From the NCBI GenBank assembly GCA_032718475.1, contig JAUCBJ010007218.1, positions 1 through 32,167 of the forward strand: a DNA stretch of 32,167 bases. The letters are read 5' to 3'. Under the pieces are notes generated by a model. It saw only the letters and a list, made by a program, of their open reading frames with translations, was not told the DNA's origin and ran no database searches. The translations under genes were made by a program, and so were the position numbers. Positions 1 to 9,672 of the stretch are shown piece after piece; position 1 is the first letter of the stretch; the number at the start of each line of letters is the position of its first letter. This stretch comes from Nemertoderma westbladi (lineage: Eukaryota > Xenacoelomorpha > Nemertodermatida > Nemertodermatidae).

Positions 1-64
1 TTTAAGTGCATCAGACTGGGTTTCTTACTTGCGTTCTTACTACAAAAACGATCAGAGTTAGTGA

Positions 65-1150
65 AATATAATCAGCTTTTTACAGAACACAAGCAAACGC
101 ACACAAACACACTCCAAAAACTGCCGAACACAATCGAACACAGTCGAAAATAGAAAGAGGACAAAAAATAACACCGGGTACCACCTTTCTGCCTTTTAGA
201 TAAAATTAGTCACGCGTTACTTTTCTATAAGAAAATTCCCGAAATTATTGAATAAAATTGCCGCGACATTAAATTAATTTCTTATGCTGTCTGTTCTGTA
301 TAACAAACTATGTAGGGAAGCCTACCGGGTACCGTACCTTTCACATAAATATAGTAATAGCGGGTTAGCTAATAGGCCTGTTTGCCTGTGTACTACTACT
401 ACTAGGATCGGCATGCTGCATTGCAGCTGCATTTTTAAGAATGCTGTGCCGGCTTGTCAACAAAACAAAATTTAACAGCCACAACTCCCATCACCACAGC
501 ACCACCCCACATCACCCATGACATTTGCTAGATCATCCGCATCTTCAAGGCCAGTGTCCTTTAAGATGCGTCTCAAGAAAGTCATGGGCTGTCCACCATG
601 CTTATTCACTCCATGAGGCTGCCAAAGTACAAGATTATGCACTGGCTGGTCGACGGCTCACGGCGAAAGCAAAGTCCTGCAAAGCGGACATTGAAGACTG
701 CTGTGTACTGGAATAGCTTTGTCTGGGACTGATTGCTGAGGATATGAATTAAGAAGTTAGGCCCATTACCGTACGTACTGTACTGGACTGCTGCACTGGA
801 ATATAAAGAGCTGGGTCACGGTTAGGTACCTACCCTGGCAGGGATCTCTGTCCCGGTGCTAACCACACTTAACTTAGGCCTAGCCTACTACTATGTTAAA
901 TTATTAGATCACGGCTTAGGCCAGGCCTGATCTGATAAGAAAGGAATATTTAATTTCGCGACAATTTTATTCAATAATTTCGGGAATTTTCTTATAGAAA
1001 GGCAACGCGTGGCTAATTTTATCTAAACGTTGGTACCAGGTGTTATTTTTTTGTGCTCTTTCTATTTTCGACTGTGTTAGATTGCAGTTTTTGGAGTGTG
1101 TTCGAGTGTGTTCTACTGTGTTCGCTTGTATTCTGTAAAAAGATATATCC
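65..1150. mobile_element. Fold-back / long-TIR DNA element, non-autonomous
   Basis: The stretch at about 65-286 reappears in inverted orientation at about 935-1150. Shared blocks include the outer ctttttacagaa, the run of tgtgttcga/acacaatcgaacacag words, the aaaattcccgaaattatt block and the inner attaaat block. The arms are about 215 bp, mostly matching with scattered substitutions. The 650-bp interior has no convincing ORF. Long inverted arms around a non-coding centre suggest a MITE or Foldback-type element moved by a transposase from elsewhere. I could not find a clear target-site duplication, so the exact ends are uncertain and the superfamily is unassigned. Confidence 0.65.
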
Positions 1151-1655
1151 TTTATTATCATTATGTAGGGCCTACTGTCTGTATAAATGCAATACTGTAA
1201 GATATTCTAGATATATTAGTGCGTTGTAAACTCACTAGGGGGCGACCCCGTCACGTTATCGAATAACATTTATTTACTTATTTACGTATTTTAAACTACA
1301 CCGACACCGTGCTAATTTTATAGAGTTGCCCAACCATAGCGTAATAAATATAATATTACTAGGCCTACTGTACTATAATAAACTTAACCTACCAGGACCT
1401 TGACGCAATAAAAATTAAAGTCTATCCATCGGAAAATCGACTCAAATAACAGCTGATTACCCTTAATAATTAATGCTTAATGCTAATGATAAATGCTAAT
1501 TAGTAAAATAAAGAAAAATAAGAAAAATGGTTGGATGTTTACTTACGGTGTGTTCGACCATGGGAGTTATTGTGGCGCCCTCCCTGCCTCATAGGTTACA
1601 GCCAACACAGAGGAGCCTTTGGGTTGTTGCGTTCGGTGTTTTACACGTTTGCCGA
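1151..1655. other. Intergenic, no gene seen
   Basis: AT-rich sequence with short taatgctaat-type reiterations near 1460-1500. I see no supported coding frame, RNA gene or repeat boundary here. Confidence 0.5.
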
Positions 1656-1850
1656 TCACTTTCCTTTTAGCTCCCAACCAGCCAACCAACCAACTTCCTC
1701 CATAACAGTTACATCTACTGCAAAAGTCGGGGAAACAAACTTGATTGGGTGTTTGTTGGTATAGAAACCACTCCAGCCAATTAGATTTGTTTCCTTGAGT
1801 TTTGTAAAGTCGTTTGAACGAGTTTGCAAAAGTCGGGAGAACAAAAAAAA
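1656..1850. repeat. Short imperfect inverted repeat with flanking direct words
   Basis: ggaaacaaacttgattgg near 1730 is mirrored by ccaattagatttgtttcc near 1776-1795: 9 bp plus 5 bp paired, 4 bp unpaired between. The word gcaaaagtcggg occurs on both sides (about 1720 and 1826). This may be a small MITE remnant; no coding content is supported. 1851-2191 holds nothing further I can name. Confidence 0.4.
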
Positions 1851-2191
1851 AGATTACAAAAATTGACCGTTCAGGGCCACCATATAGTTATTGGACTTCT
1901 GTTCATTTTTGTGGTCAATATTACACCAAAATGAAATTTTTTATGGACGGGGGGTTCATTGGACACCCTTTGGCCGATCACACTATTGCAGTATTGTGCT
2001 ATCGGCTGGGGTTGTCGATAAAAATCTAACTCTGAAATCCACTGTTGATCCTATTCGTATACCCCTAATAACGGATACTCAACGGGTGTGTTTTCGAGAT
2101 AAGCAAATACAGTCGCCCGAAGCCTGAGGCGACTCGAGGTCCCTTCTTTCGATAGCTGTTACCCGAATGTAGGGGTGAGCGTAGTTTTGCT

Positions 2192-2357
2192 TTCAGTAAT
2201 TTAAATGGTACTGATTTTATCGACCCCAGTGGAACAAAGGCTGAGTGGCAGGGTTGTTTGATTTAAATCATGATTCTGAGTGGACCCTGGCGGGGTTCGA
2301 ACGTAGAGGCAATAGATTGTAAGGGCGGCGCTAAACCAACTGAGCTACACCGCCTTC
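2192..2357 (-). repeat. tRNA-derived SINE-like repeat
   Basis: On the minus strand, starting near 2357, the sequence has a tRNA-like head: an A-box-like tagctcagttgg and, about 40 bases on, a B-box-like gttcgaacccc. Both are internal pol III promoter boxes. The anticodon and acceptor stems do not pair, so it is not a working tRNA. The body continues with cactggggtcgataaaatc then agtacca, which resembles from memory the conserved core of SINEs in cephalopods and other molluscs. The 3' end of the repeat is not defined; 2192 is where recognisable body sequence stops. Confidence 0.55.
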
Positions 2358-2423
2358 TTACAACATTATTATAAATAAATACTGTGGAAACATAATCAAG
2401 ATACAAAATCTCAAAAAAAGTAT

Positions 2424-2429
2424 TTTATT
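2424..2429 (-). promoter_or_regulatory. Candidate poly(A) signal for eL18
   Basis: Minus-strand AATAAA about 210 bp beyond the eL18 stop codon, followed within 10 bases by a T-rich run. It suits a short 3' UTR. I see no A-tract that would mark an inserted poly(A) tail of a fresh retrocopy. Confidence 0.4.
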
Positions 2430-2637
2430 AGCTGATTTCACGGTTTAATTAATTAATTATATATTCCACAAATACACGCATACCATCGAAAGATACGACA
2501 GATAAATTCTACTTATTCTGCTGTTAAACCTTAAATATAATATGCAGGTATACGTAGCTATATAACAACAACCGAATTAAACTGAGTAATAACTCCGCCC
2601 GAGTCCGTTGCTTTCTACAAGTCGTCACGCCGTCCAA

Positions 2638-3204
2638 CTAAACCTTGAACCCTCGGCTCTTCCTTCGACCACGAGCTCTCTCGAACTTCCTCCCTTTACT
2701 TCTGACAAGCGGTTTTGAGTGGCTGTGCGGAACTCCCGGTGCCTTACCGAAGTGTTTCAAGGCTTTGCGTCCCTTCCTCGGGCCCTGTAGCAGCACCGTG
2801 TTCTTTCCTTTCGGGCTGCGAAGCGCCAACTGATCGAACGTGATGATGTCGCCGCCGGCTTTAACGATACGAGCGCGCGCTGTTGCAGTGACCCGCAGAG
2901 CGCAAACGGTCAACTTGGGAACGCGGTAAAGTCTGACGTCGTTGGTTATGGAGCCCACAACCACGGCAACCTTACCCTCACGGCCTTCGCGTTTCATTTG
3001 TCTGGAGAGTCGAGACAGCGATAGAGGAGGTCTGTTTATTCGGCTCATACATAGCCGTTTCAGTACTATCTTATTGAACTTGCAACCCGTTCGTCGGTGG
3101 AGGAATTTGTAGAGTTTTACGAGCAGACGGAGGTAAATGTCGTCGCTCTTGGGGTTCTTGCGGACGACTTTCCGCACATGATGGTGTTTAATATCGATAC
3201 CCAT
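2638..3204 (-). CDS. RPL18: Large-subunit ribosomal protein eL18 (L18), intronless
   Basis: A complete 188-codon frame, the same length as vertebrate eL18. It carries the family's landmark stretches: the N-terminal MGIDI start, [17 protein letters not shown] (about 19-35), NRPPLSLSR (about 57-65), [12 protein letters not shown] (about 94-105), the FDQLAL segment, and the highly basic C-terminal run from [14 protein letters not shown] to RGRRKSRGF. eL18 is a structural component of the 60S subunit. The start is the family's MG-D-I start, with no upstream alternative needed. Many animal RPL18 genes contain introns, so an uninterrupted frame suggests a retrocopy, although no stop, frameshift or poly(A) tail betrays decay. 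Some positions differ from the usual protein, for example Cys at the RRTGCK and RLCMS positions. It could be the functional gene or a preserved retrogene. Confidence 0.93.
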   Translation of the reverse strand: MGIDIKHHHVRKVVRKNPKSDDIYLRLLVKLYKFLHRRTGCKFNKIVLKRLCMSRINRPPLSLSRLSRQMKREGREGKVAVVVGSITNDVRLYRVPKLTVCALRVTATARARIVKAGGDIITFDQLALRSPKGKNTVLLQGPRKGRKALKHFGKAPGVPHSHSKPLVRSKGRKFERARGRRKSRGFKV

Positions 3205-3889
3205 AACGATTGCGTAGAAGTCCTCTCACTACTGTAGGCCTATTGGTATTCTCTATTCTGGTACCGGTTCTACAACTACCGTATGCACTACACTGCACTC
3301 ACACTGCAGCCTCTGTACCGGTACCTGTATGGCTGTATGGTACCGTGAGCAATTTACACCGCAGCACAATTCATAATACAGCAATACACACAGCAAATAC
3401 ACACAGCAATAACTGATAACAGAATACTGCAAGACCAAACATAAAAAACATTTTATATAAAAAAAAAATGTTGTTATATTTGTAACATGTTTATATGCTG
3501 TAACATTGTCATATGTTAAATTTGTTATATTTTTGTTATATTAAAACAAAAAAACAAATGTATTTTTGACAGATTTCGTCATTTTTGGCCAAAAATTTAC
3601 ACATTTTGTTAAATATTTCAGCTCTATAACAAAGAAAATTAAAAAAGTGGTAAAATAAGGGGGTGTTAAGAATCACCCAATCATCATTCATGCCAAATTT
3701 TACAATAATTCATAACTTTTTAGAAAAGCCTAGTTGCATTTTGAAAATTAAAATTAGCATTCTTCAGAAAACGCATAGGCCATATTTAACGTGTATGCAG
3801 CTTAGTGTAATACTTCCAATGAAATGTTAGAATGAAAAATAGAATGGAAAAAAAAGAATGAAAAAACAACCGCGCTGAAAATTTTGTTG
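3205..3889. other. Intergenic, no gene seen
   Basis: Begins with accggtac-rich sequence (3260-3345) and (CA)-rich words at 3385-3410, then becomes very AT-rich with reiterated gttatatt words (3470-3540). No coding frame is supported. Confidence 0.5.
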
Positions 3890-4230
3890 GAAGGGTGTTC
3901 CGGGTCGGTGATTTCATTTCTAAGTCTCATTACTCATTTGACAGAGTCATGGACTGTCCTGTCATTACTGTCTATCTGTCCGTCAAAATATAACCGACAG
4001 CTGAATAGACAAACAGACATTGTGGATGACATCAAACACGAAAACTCGCGTCGGTAATGGAATCAGCAACCCGGATAACCCCCATAATAAAACTGTTATC
4101 TACTGTAGTTGGAATGCTTTCCTTATATTTTGACAGACAGACAAACGGACATACAGACAGACAGACATAATAGACTTCAAGAAAAATTAAAACTGACTTC
4201 GGAAATGAAATCAGCGACCAAAAACCCAAA
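3890..4230. repeat. Inverted and direct copies of a ~100-bp unit with gacagacag tract
   Basis: The block at about 3897-4000 (tgatttcatttc followed by tctgtccgtcaaaatataa) is matched in reverse by about 4115-4225 (ttatattttgacagacag followed by gaaatgaaatcagcgacc). A third, more diverged copy lies between them in the same direction as the right one (about 4003-4083, ending aatggaatcagcaaccc). A (GACA)n tract sits in the right arm at 4132-4168. It looks like fragments of a dispersed repeat inserted in opposite orientations; the family is unknown to me. Confidence 0.5.
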
Positions 4231-4234
4231 TCAA

Positions 4235-4312
4235 AGAAGTTTTAGAAGTACCTTTAGTTTTAGTTTGAGAAGTTTTAGAAGTACAGTACCTTTAGTTTTA
4301 GTTTGATAAGTT
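4235..4312. repeat. Short tandem duplication in TTTAG-rich DNA
   Basis: The segment agaagttttagaagtac plus ctttagttttagtttg is present twice in direct succession, the second copy carrying a small insertion (agtac duplicated). It is simple-sequence derived; no function is suggested. Confidence 0.6.
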
Positions 4313-4363
4313 TTAGAAGAAACATAATACTGTAGTTTTCGTTAAAAGTCTTATATATATATA

Positions 4364-4802
4364 TATAATAATATAATATTTGTAAGCATAAAATAATAAA
4401 CAAAATAAAAATTATTTTAAATAAACCTAGATCGACCTCAGAAACAATACATATATTACTTTATCACTAGCTTTCGATATAATATGTATATCTTTTTCAA
4501 GTGTTGAAAACCAACTATTTATAAATTAAATAAATTAATAACATAAGCACAATTTAAAATTCTAGAAAGTTTGTATACCTGAACTTTAAAGGTATACAAA
4601 AAAAGGTATTAAAGGTAAAGGTTTTAAATTTTGAGAATTTTAAATTGTGCTTATATTGTTATTAATTTATTTAATTTATAAATAGTTGGTTTTCAACACT
4701 TGAAAAAGATATACATATTATATCGAAAGCTAGTGATAAAGTAATATATTAATTTTTTCTGATATTTATTTATTATTTTATGCTTACAAATATATAATAC
4801 AC
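4364..4802. mobile_element. Near-perfect fold-back element (MITE-like)
   Basis: The arms at about 4446-4562 and 4636-4750 are almost perfect inverted copies. Further out, the tttgtaagcataaaataataaa block at about 4380 is mirrored at about 4765-4790, with some 35 bp extra in the left arm. The 70-bp centre contains a second perfect stem, TTTGTATACCT (4570-4580) with AGGTATACAAA (4590-4600). There is no ORF. The structure fits a small fold-back transposon; a transcribed copy would form a very long RNA hairpin. Confidence 0.75.
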
Positions 4803-4894
4803 TAAACTGGATCCCTTTCCCACGGCGGTTTCTTATATATTCAAGGATTATATCTTCCCACAATAATTTACATATATAATATATATATATACAT

Positions 4895-5069
4895 TTTTCC
4901 GGAAATTTCTTATTCATTTTCCGGAAATTTCCTATTTTATTAATTATATTTAGCAAATTCTGAAAACATATATATATTAAAACACAAGTAGAGTAAACAC
5001 TAGAAACAAGGGATTCCTACTTAGATGTGGTCATAACTACGGATGAAATATACTTTTCCGGAAATTTCC
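4895..5069. repeat. Three copies of TTTTCCGGAAATTTC
   Basis: The same 15-base word occurs at 4895-4909, 4917-4931 and 5054-5068. The first two are 22 bp apart start to start and the third is 137 bp on. The core TTCCGGAA is palindromic and resembles ETS or STAT binding sites, but no gene is close and the surroundings are simple AT-rich DNA, so a chance or repeat origin is as likely. Confidence 0.5.
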
Positions 5070-5131
5070 TTTCACACTAACTTTTTGTTATTCATTTGGA
5101 AAAATACTGTAAGTGGCAAAATTCAAAATTG

Positions 5132-5296
5132 CCCCCCCCCCTTAATATGCGGCCCTGCATAACTTTTGAACTACATTAGCTATAACAAAAATGTTGACGT
5201 TTTGAAATCCTCATAAAAATCTGCACCAGGTGGGATTGAAAATGAAAACTCGATTTTTTTCTGATTTAGTCACCCCCCCCCCCCCCCCCCCCCCCC
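5132..5296. repeat. Two poly(C) tracts, each followed by cttaa
   Basis: There are 10 consecutive C at 5132-5141 and 24 at 5273-5296, both running into TTAA. The longer is prone to length error in sequencing. No gene is supported around them; 5300-5780 is AT-rich and holds nothing I can name. Confidence 0.7.
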
Positions 5297-5781
5297 TTAA
5301 GGTAAGGTTTAATATATCTTACTAATTGGTTCGCATCCACGCTTAAAATATATTACTTTTAAAACATAATTTTTTTGTTAATACCTGCCTGACATCAATC
5401 CCCTGTGAGCCTTTGGGTTGGGGTGGTGCAGATCAGGACAGTAAGAAGGAGGTTGAAGGGGGGGATCTTTCCCCTCTTCTTTGATTTTTTCTTCCGATTT
5501 TGTGGTACAGTAGAATCGCTCAATTTTAATTTGTATCATAACTGAGCCTCATGCTGCGCGAAGGCATCTAGAACGTGTACCCTGTATTATCATTATTGCA
5601 ATGCATTGGGAACTAGCCTATTGCATTGGAAAAAGAGGTATAAATATATTTAGAATTACAATTTAGAATATATATATAAAGTAATAATAATTTAGAATAT
5701 TTATTAAGAATACATATTTGAGTAATTTATCTTTAAAATCATTATGCGATCATTATTAGAACTCATTAAATCGGCTACATA

Positions 5782-5888
5782 ATGACCTACTGTACTACAG
5801 AGTAACAGTAAGTCATGGCTAGATCATTAGGATACAACCATGACCTACTATAACATTTGCTACACCTACTATGTTATAGTAGGTCATG
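5782..5888. repeat. Twin hairpins starting ATGACCTACT
   Basis: The first hairpin pairs 5782-5795 with 5802-5816 imperfectly (ATGACCTACTGTAC with GTAACAGTAAGTCAT). The second pairs 5839-5856 with 5871-5888 perfectly (18 bp, CATGACCTACTATAACAT) around a 14-base loop. GATACAACC flanks the second on both sides (about 5831 and 5887). Both begin with the same word, so one probably derives from the other. Confidence 0.65.
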
Positions 5889-7814
5889 ATACAACCCAAC
5901 CGGGACGCAACGCAACGCGGCCACAGTTCGCATGTAGGCCTAAACCCACAATTCATCTGCAATACAGTATCAAGAGTTTCTCTTAGCAGACTCTTCCGTA
6001 ATATCAAGGCTGACCAGCCAGCTGGCTGCCATAGAACAGGATCACACAGACGGATCAGTTCTACAACAGCAGCGCCCAATAGGATTCATCCGCTGTGACT
6101 GCAGGGTTGTCTGGGTTTTGGTAGTAAGATGTTACTAAGTATATTGTACTGTACAACGCTTCGTTTGTTAAGTGAGTATTGTCTCCGATTCCATGATCCA
6201 TGCATTAGGCCTAGTATCTGGTGTATGTACCATGTTCTGGCTCTGGGGTCTACCACAGTACGGACCCACCAGGCGTCACGAAATCACGAATAATAACTGC
6301 TCTATGCTCAATATGAGGTCTGGCAATTAAATAGCCAATAACATGGATGGTTGGATTTCTGATTTCGTTTCACCTTTTTAAATAAAGTTTCTTCTGTAAT
6401 ACTGTGAAGAAATGATGCTTTTAAATAATTAATATCAATATAAAAGGGATTAACAGGGAGTTTTACTGTTAATAAAATACATAAATTATTGGAAAGCAAA
6501 CACAGTAGGTTTAATAATTAATCGAAGGTTCTTATACCAAAACAATTATTCAAATTAAATGAAATATTTTCATTGAATCGCACAAACATTGCAATACCAA
6601 ATGCTAAAATGGACATAAAGGAATTTGAAAGAAACAAAATAACCACATCAACAAATCAATGCAACAATAACAAACAGAAAACTCACGCGTATAGATGTTG
6701 GTGGTTGCATTGAGTACAAGTTAAATATGAGGGATTAACTAAACAGTTAAGCAGAAGAGCGACAATGTCAGACTAAACCTGTCAATCAATGTATATTTCC
6801 TTTTACAAAGAGGGTAATATAATTAAATTAAAACACTCAAGTTACCGATGAAATAAAATTAACGTCTAAATGAGAGTGCAGGTAACACTAATACTAGGCG
6901 CACACACACACACATCTTACAATAATGTAAAATATAATGAAAACGTACGTTCACACACATACCTATACGGGTTAACTATGGATTCTGTGGACAAGCTCAC
7001 AACCAAGGGATCTGTGGACGTACTTATTTATTAAATATCTAGAGAACTATCCAATGAAAATCCTTCAAATTTTCAAATTAGCTTCCTAATAAGTAATGGG
7101 AAATGTTTGCTTTTCAAAATTTAAAATTTTTCCAATATTTCAAAAATCATTTTTTTACATTCACTGTGCGGACATTGCTTTTGGTGACGTCATAATTATG
7201 TGTGTTGTGCCTGAGTGTGTTTAGTGATGTCCACAAACCCCAACTGGGGTCAAGACACATACGAAAATTAATGTCCACATTCCACAACTAGTGTAACACA
7301 TACAGTATATGGGAAAGGAAACTGAAATGCTTTGTTTTTATGCAACTTCATGGATATGATTCTAGTAATTGGACTACTTGGTCGGGTCAGTCCATAGAGA
7401 TAATGTTCTTTTATTGTTTTTATACACTCGTGAATAATTATTGTAAAAGTTAATATTTCCCTATTAGTTACCTAAGGACTACTTGTGGTACAAGTTTCCT
7501 TAGTTTACTCAGTTACTATAACAATGGGTTATCATTTAGTCGATAGCGATAGCGCTGAACAATCCCGCCTGTAAAGCAATGCATACAAGTTAGCATGTAG
7601 CAATTTGTTTTGAAAATACTTGCAGTCTCAAGAAATATACCGTAATACTGCCATCCCATCACTGCTCAAAATATTCTTTTTTTCTGCGGGAAGACTAATT
7701 ATTTTTAGGTTGTATATAAATACAAATAGAGTGGCGCACAACAATTAATGATATAGCTCTTATCATTCAATTATATTAATTATGAATTTTATGCTTTAAA
7801 ATTATTTGGACCCT
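5889..7814. other. Intergenic, no gene seen
   Basis: 5885-6100 is less AT-rich and has short open frames on both strands, but none has a recognisable product. A (CA)n run lies at about 6899-6915. From 6960 to 7330 there are repeated tgtggac/gtccaca words. I find no supported gene, RNA gene or full mobile element. Confidence 0.5.
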
Positions 7815-8397
7815 TCTACAGTACGTATTGTAAGAGCAATAGACGCTAAGAATATGTCTTATATAATAAATTAACGAGAACACACCGTTCTAAATACTGT
7901 CCATTGCGCACATCTGGGGACATTAGTTTTTGTATTGTTTTTTCTGCAGGCCATACGGTATGTAGTTGCAATGGACATTAAGAAATGTTTTTATATATTG
8001 ACGAAATCACACCATTCTAAATACTGTCCCTTGCGCACATCTGGGGACATTAGTTTTTGTAGTGCTGGGAGTATTATAATAGGCCCTACGTATAGTTGCA
8101 ATGAATGTTAATAATATATAATAATATTAATAAATTAACGAGAACACACCGTTCCAAATACTGTCCCTTGCGCACATCTGGGGACATTAGTTTTTGTATT
8201 GTTTTTTCTGCAGGCCATCATACGGTATGTAGTTGCAATGGACATTAAGAAATTTTTTTATATATTGACGAAAACACACCGTTCTAAATACTGTCCCTTG
8301 CGCACATCTGGGGACATTAGTTTTTGTATTGTTTTTTCTGCAGGCCATACGGTATGTAGTTGCAATGGACATTAAGAAATGTTTTTATATATTGACG
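7815..8397. repeat. Minisatellite, about 4.5 copies of a ~130-bp unit
   Basis: Units start at 7873, 8001, 8138 and 8268 (acga-a-cacacc) and the last ends at 8397. Spacings are 128, 137, 130 and 129 bp. A diverged partial unit precedes them from about 7815. Each unit contains ctgtcc-ttgcgcacatctgg, a gacattagtttttgta block and gttgcaatg. Unit 2 differs most in its second half. There are no spacers between copies, so this is a tandem repeat and not an array of separated repeats. Confidence 0.85.
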
Positions 8398-8712
8398 GGG
8401 GCCCCCAAGCTGGGTACTGGGTACTAGCTAAAGCTAATGAGAAGCTGATGTTTGGGAACTCACTCAGGTATCTCTGTACCGGTATTGAAAAATATGCTCA
8501 GCTACCGGTATGTCACCCTTGTCAGCCTATAAACGAATAATGTGATACTGCCGCAATTTAGTCCACTTTGTATGTCCACATGTCTGTCACTTCCAATGGG
8601 GGGCCCCCAAGCTGGGTACTGGCGCTACCGAAAATTAACCTGAGCTACATAAGATTATTCCCAAGTATGCATAGAGGGGCCCCCATTGGCAATCACAGAC
8701 ATGTGGACATAG
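8397..8712. repeat. Direct and inverted repeats around GGGGCCCCC
   Basis: A 24-base block beginning ggggGCCCCCAAGC occurs at 8397-8420 and again at 8599-8622. The second copy forms one end of an inverted repeat: 8571-8608 (tatgtccacatgtctgt to ggggccccc) pairs with 8675-8711. The first copy directly abuts the minisatellite. This looks like a small fold-back insertion plus a fragment of it. Confidence 0.6.
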
Positions 8713-8993
8713 AAAGGGGACCAAATTACTGTAGTATTACTAGTATGTACCCCCTCACTTGTATGGCCAGCACGCCCATCACCCATGTCGACGGGATACT
8801 GTACGTATGTGATGTTAATAATATTGTGATTAAGAATACTACAGCGTAATTCACATTTGGTTTAATGACTTTGATACGTCTGTACGTGTCTAGTCTAGTC
8901 TCGTTTTGTGATGTCTTACTTTGTCTACGGTACATAGGCCTACTGTATTTTGTTGTTTATTACGTCCAACCTCCTCTTCCACCCGAATATCAC

Positions 8994-9583
8994 GATGGTT
9001 CCCGTCGAGCTCTACCTACGTCGCAACATAACCGCCGGATCACCGACCGACTTCATCAGGGTCGACGAGATTCCTGCCCTTCGCACCCGCTCGCAGAGGC
9101 AGAAGTTGACCGCGCTGAAGGAGGCCGTGGGGCAGCTGGGCATCCCCGTCACCTACAAGACCATCCCCGGCCACAAGGAGCGATCGCCGATGCTGAAGAT
9201 CCACGGCATCCGCGAGAAGACATCGGAGGAGAAGTTGAAGCAATCGGTGGTGGTCATCGTGGTCGGGATCCGGAGCGAGTTCCTCGCCATCGTCGACCAT
9301 CTCCAGGATCCGAGGCACCTCGAGGTGGATCTCCCCTGGGCGAAGAAGAGAGCCGTCGGATTCCTGCCAGGTTCGGACTCCGTCATCACCGTCGTCCTCC
9401 CCAAGAACATCAACGCCCCCAACGCTGCCGGAGCCATCGCCCAGGTTTTCGCCGTCGCCAAAAACACCGTCGAGTATGCCCTCAAGGTAGGCACCGTCTT
9501 CGGCGGAGAGGACTCGGAGATGGGAGAGATCGGGGTCCTGAAATCGGTGGGACGGGCCAGTCCCTTGTACGATGGGTACATGC
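8994..9583 (+). CDS. Unknown protein, possible GC-rich exon with splice donor
   Basis: I do not recognise this protein. The frame opens with ATG at 8994 in a favourable context (cacgATGg) and runs about 197 codons to 9583. It would stop at TAG 9589-9591 if unspliced, but the last codons overlap GTGAGT at 9584, a strong 5' splice site, so this may be one exon of a longer gene whose next exon lies beyond the retrotransposons. The predicted product is soluble and mixed alpha/beta in look, with a hydrophobic strand-like VVVIVVGI near residue 84 and a Gly/Val-rich end. There is no signal peptide, transmembrane segment or Cys motif. It is strikingly richer in G and C at third positions than its surroundings, which supports real coding selection. 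It could be a host gene, or the N-terminal part of an uncharacterised element protein. Confidence 0.5.
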
Positions 9584-9672
9584 GTGAGTAGACTGTAAAA
9601 GCTTTTGCGTAATTAGCCGGTTATTTTCCCGTAAAGTACTCTGTGGTTGGTTTACCAGGCATAAAAAGGCCG

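Noticed and set aside
284-716. Two 63-codon frames inside the inverted-repeat element
   Set aside because: No similarity to transposases or any family, no supporting codon bias.
2285-2357. A functional minus-strand tRNA gene with a TTACAA anticodon loop
   Set aside because: A and B boxes are present, but the acceptor, anticodon and T stems do not pair and the sequence continues into a repeat body.
5819-6098. Small coding gene on either strand
   Set aside because: The frames are short, overlap the hairpin and have no recognisable product or coding signature.
7815-8397. CRISPR-like array
   Set aside because: Repeats are ~130 bp and contiguous without unique spacers, and the DNA is eukaryotic; it is a minisatellite.
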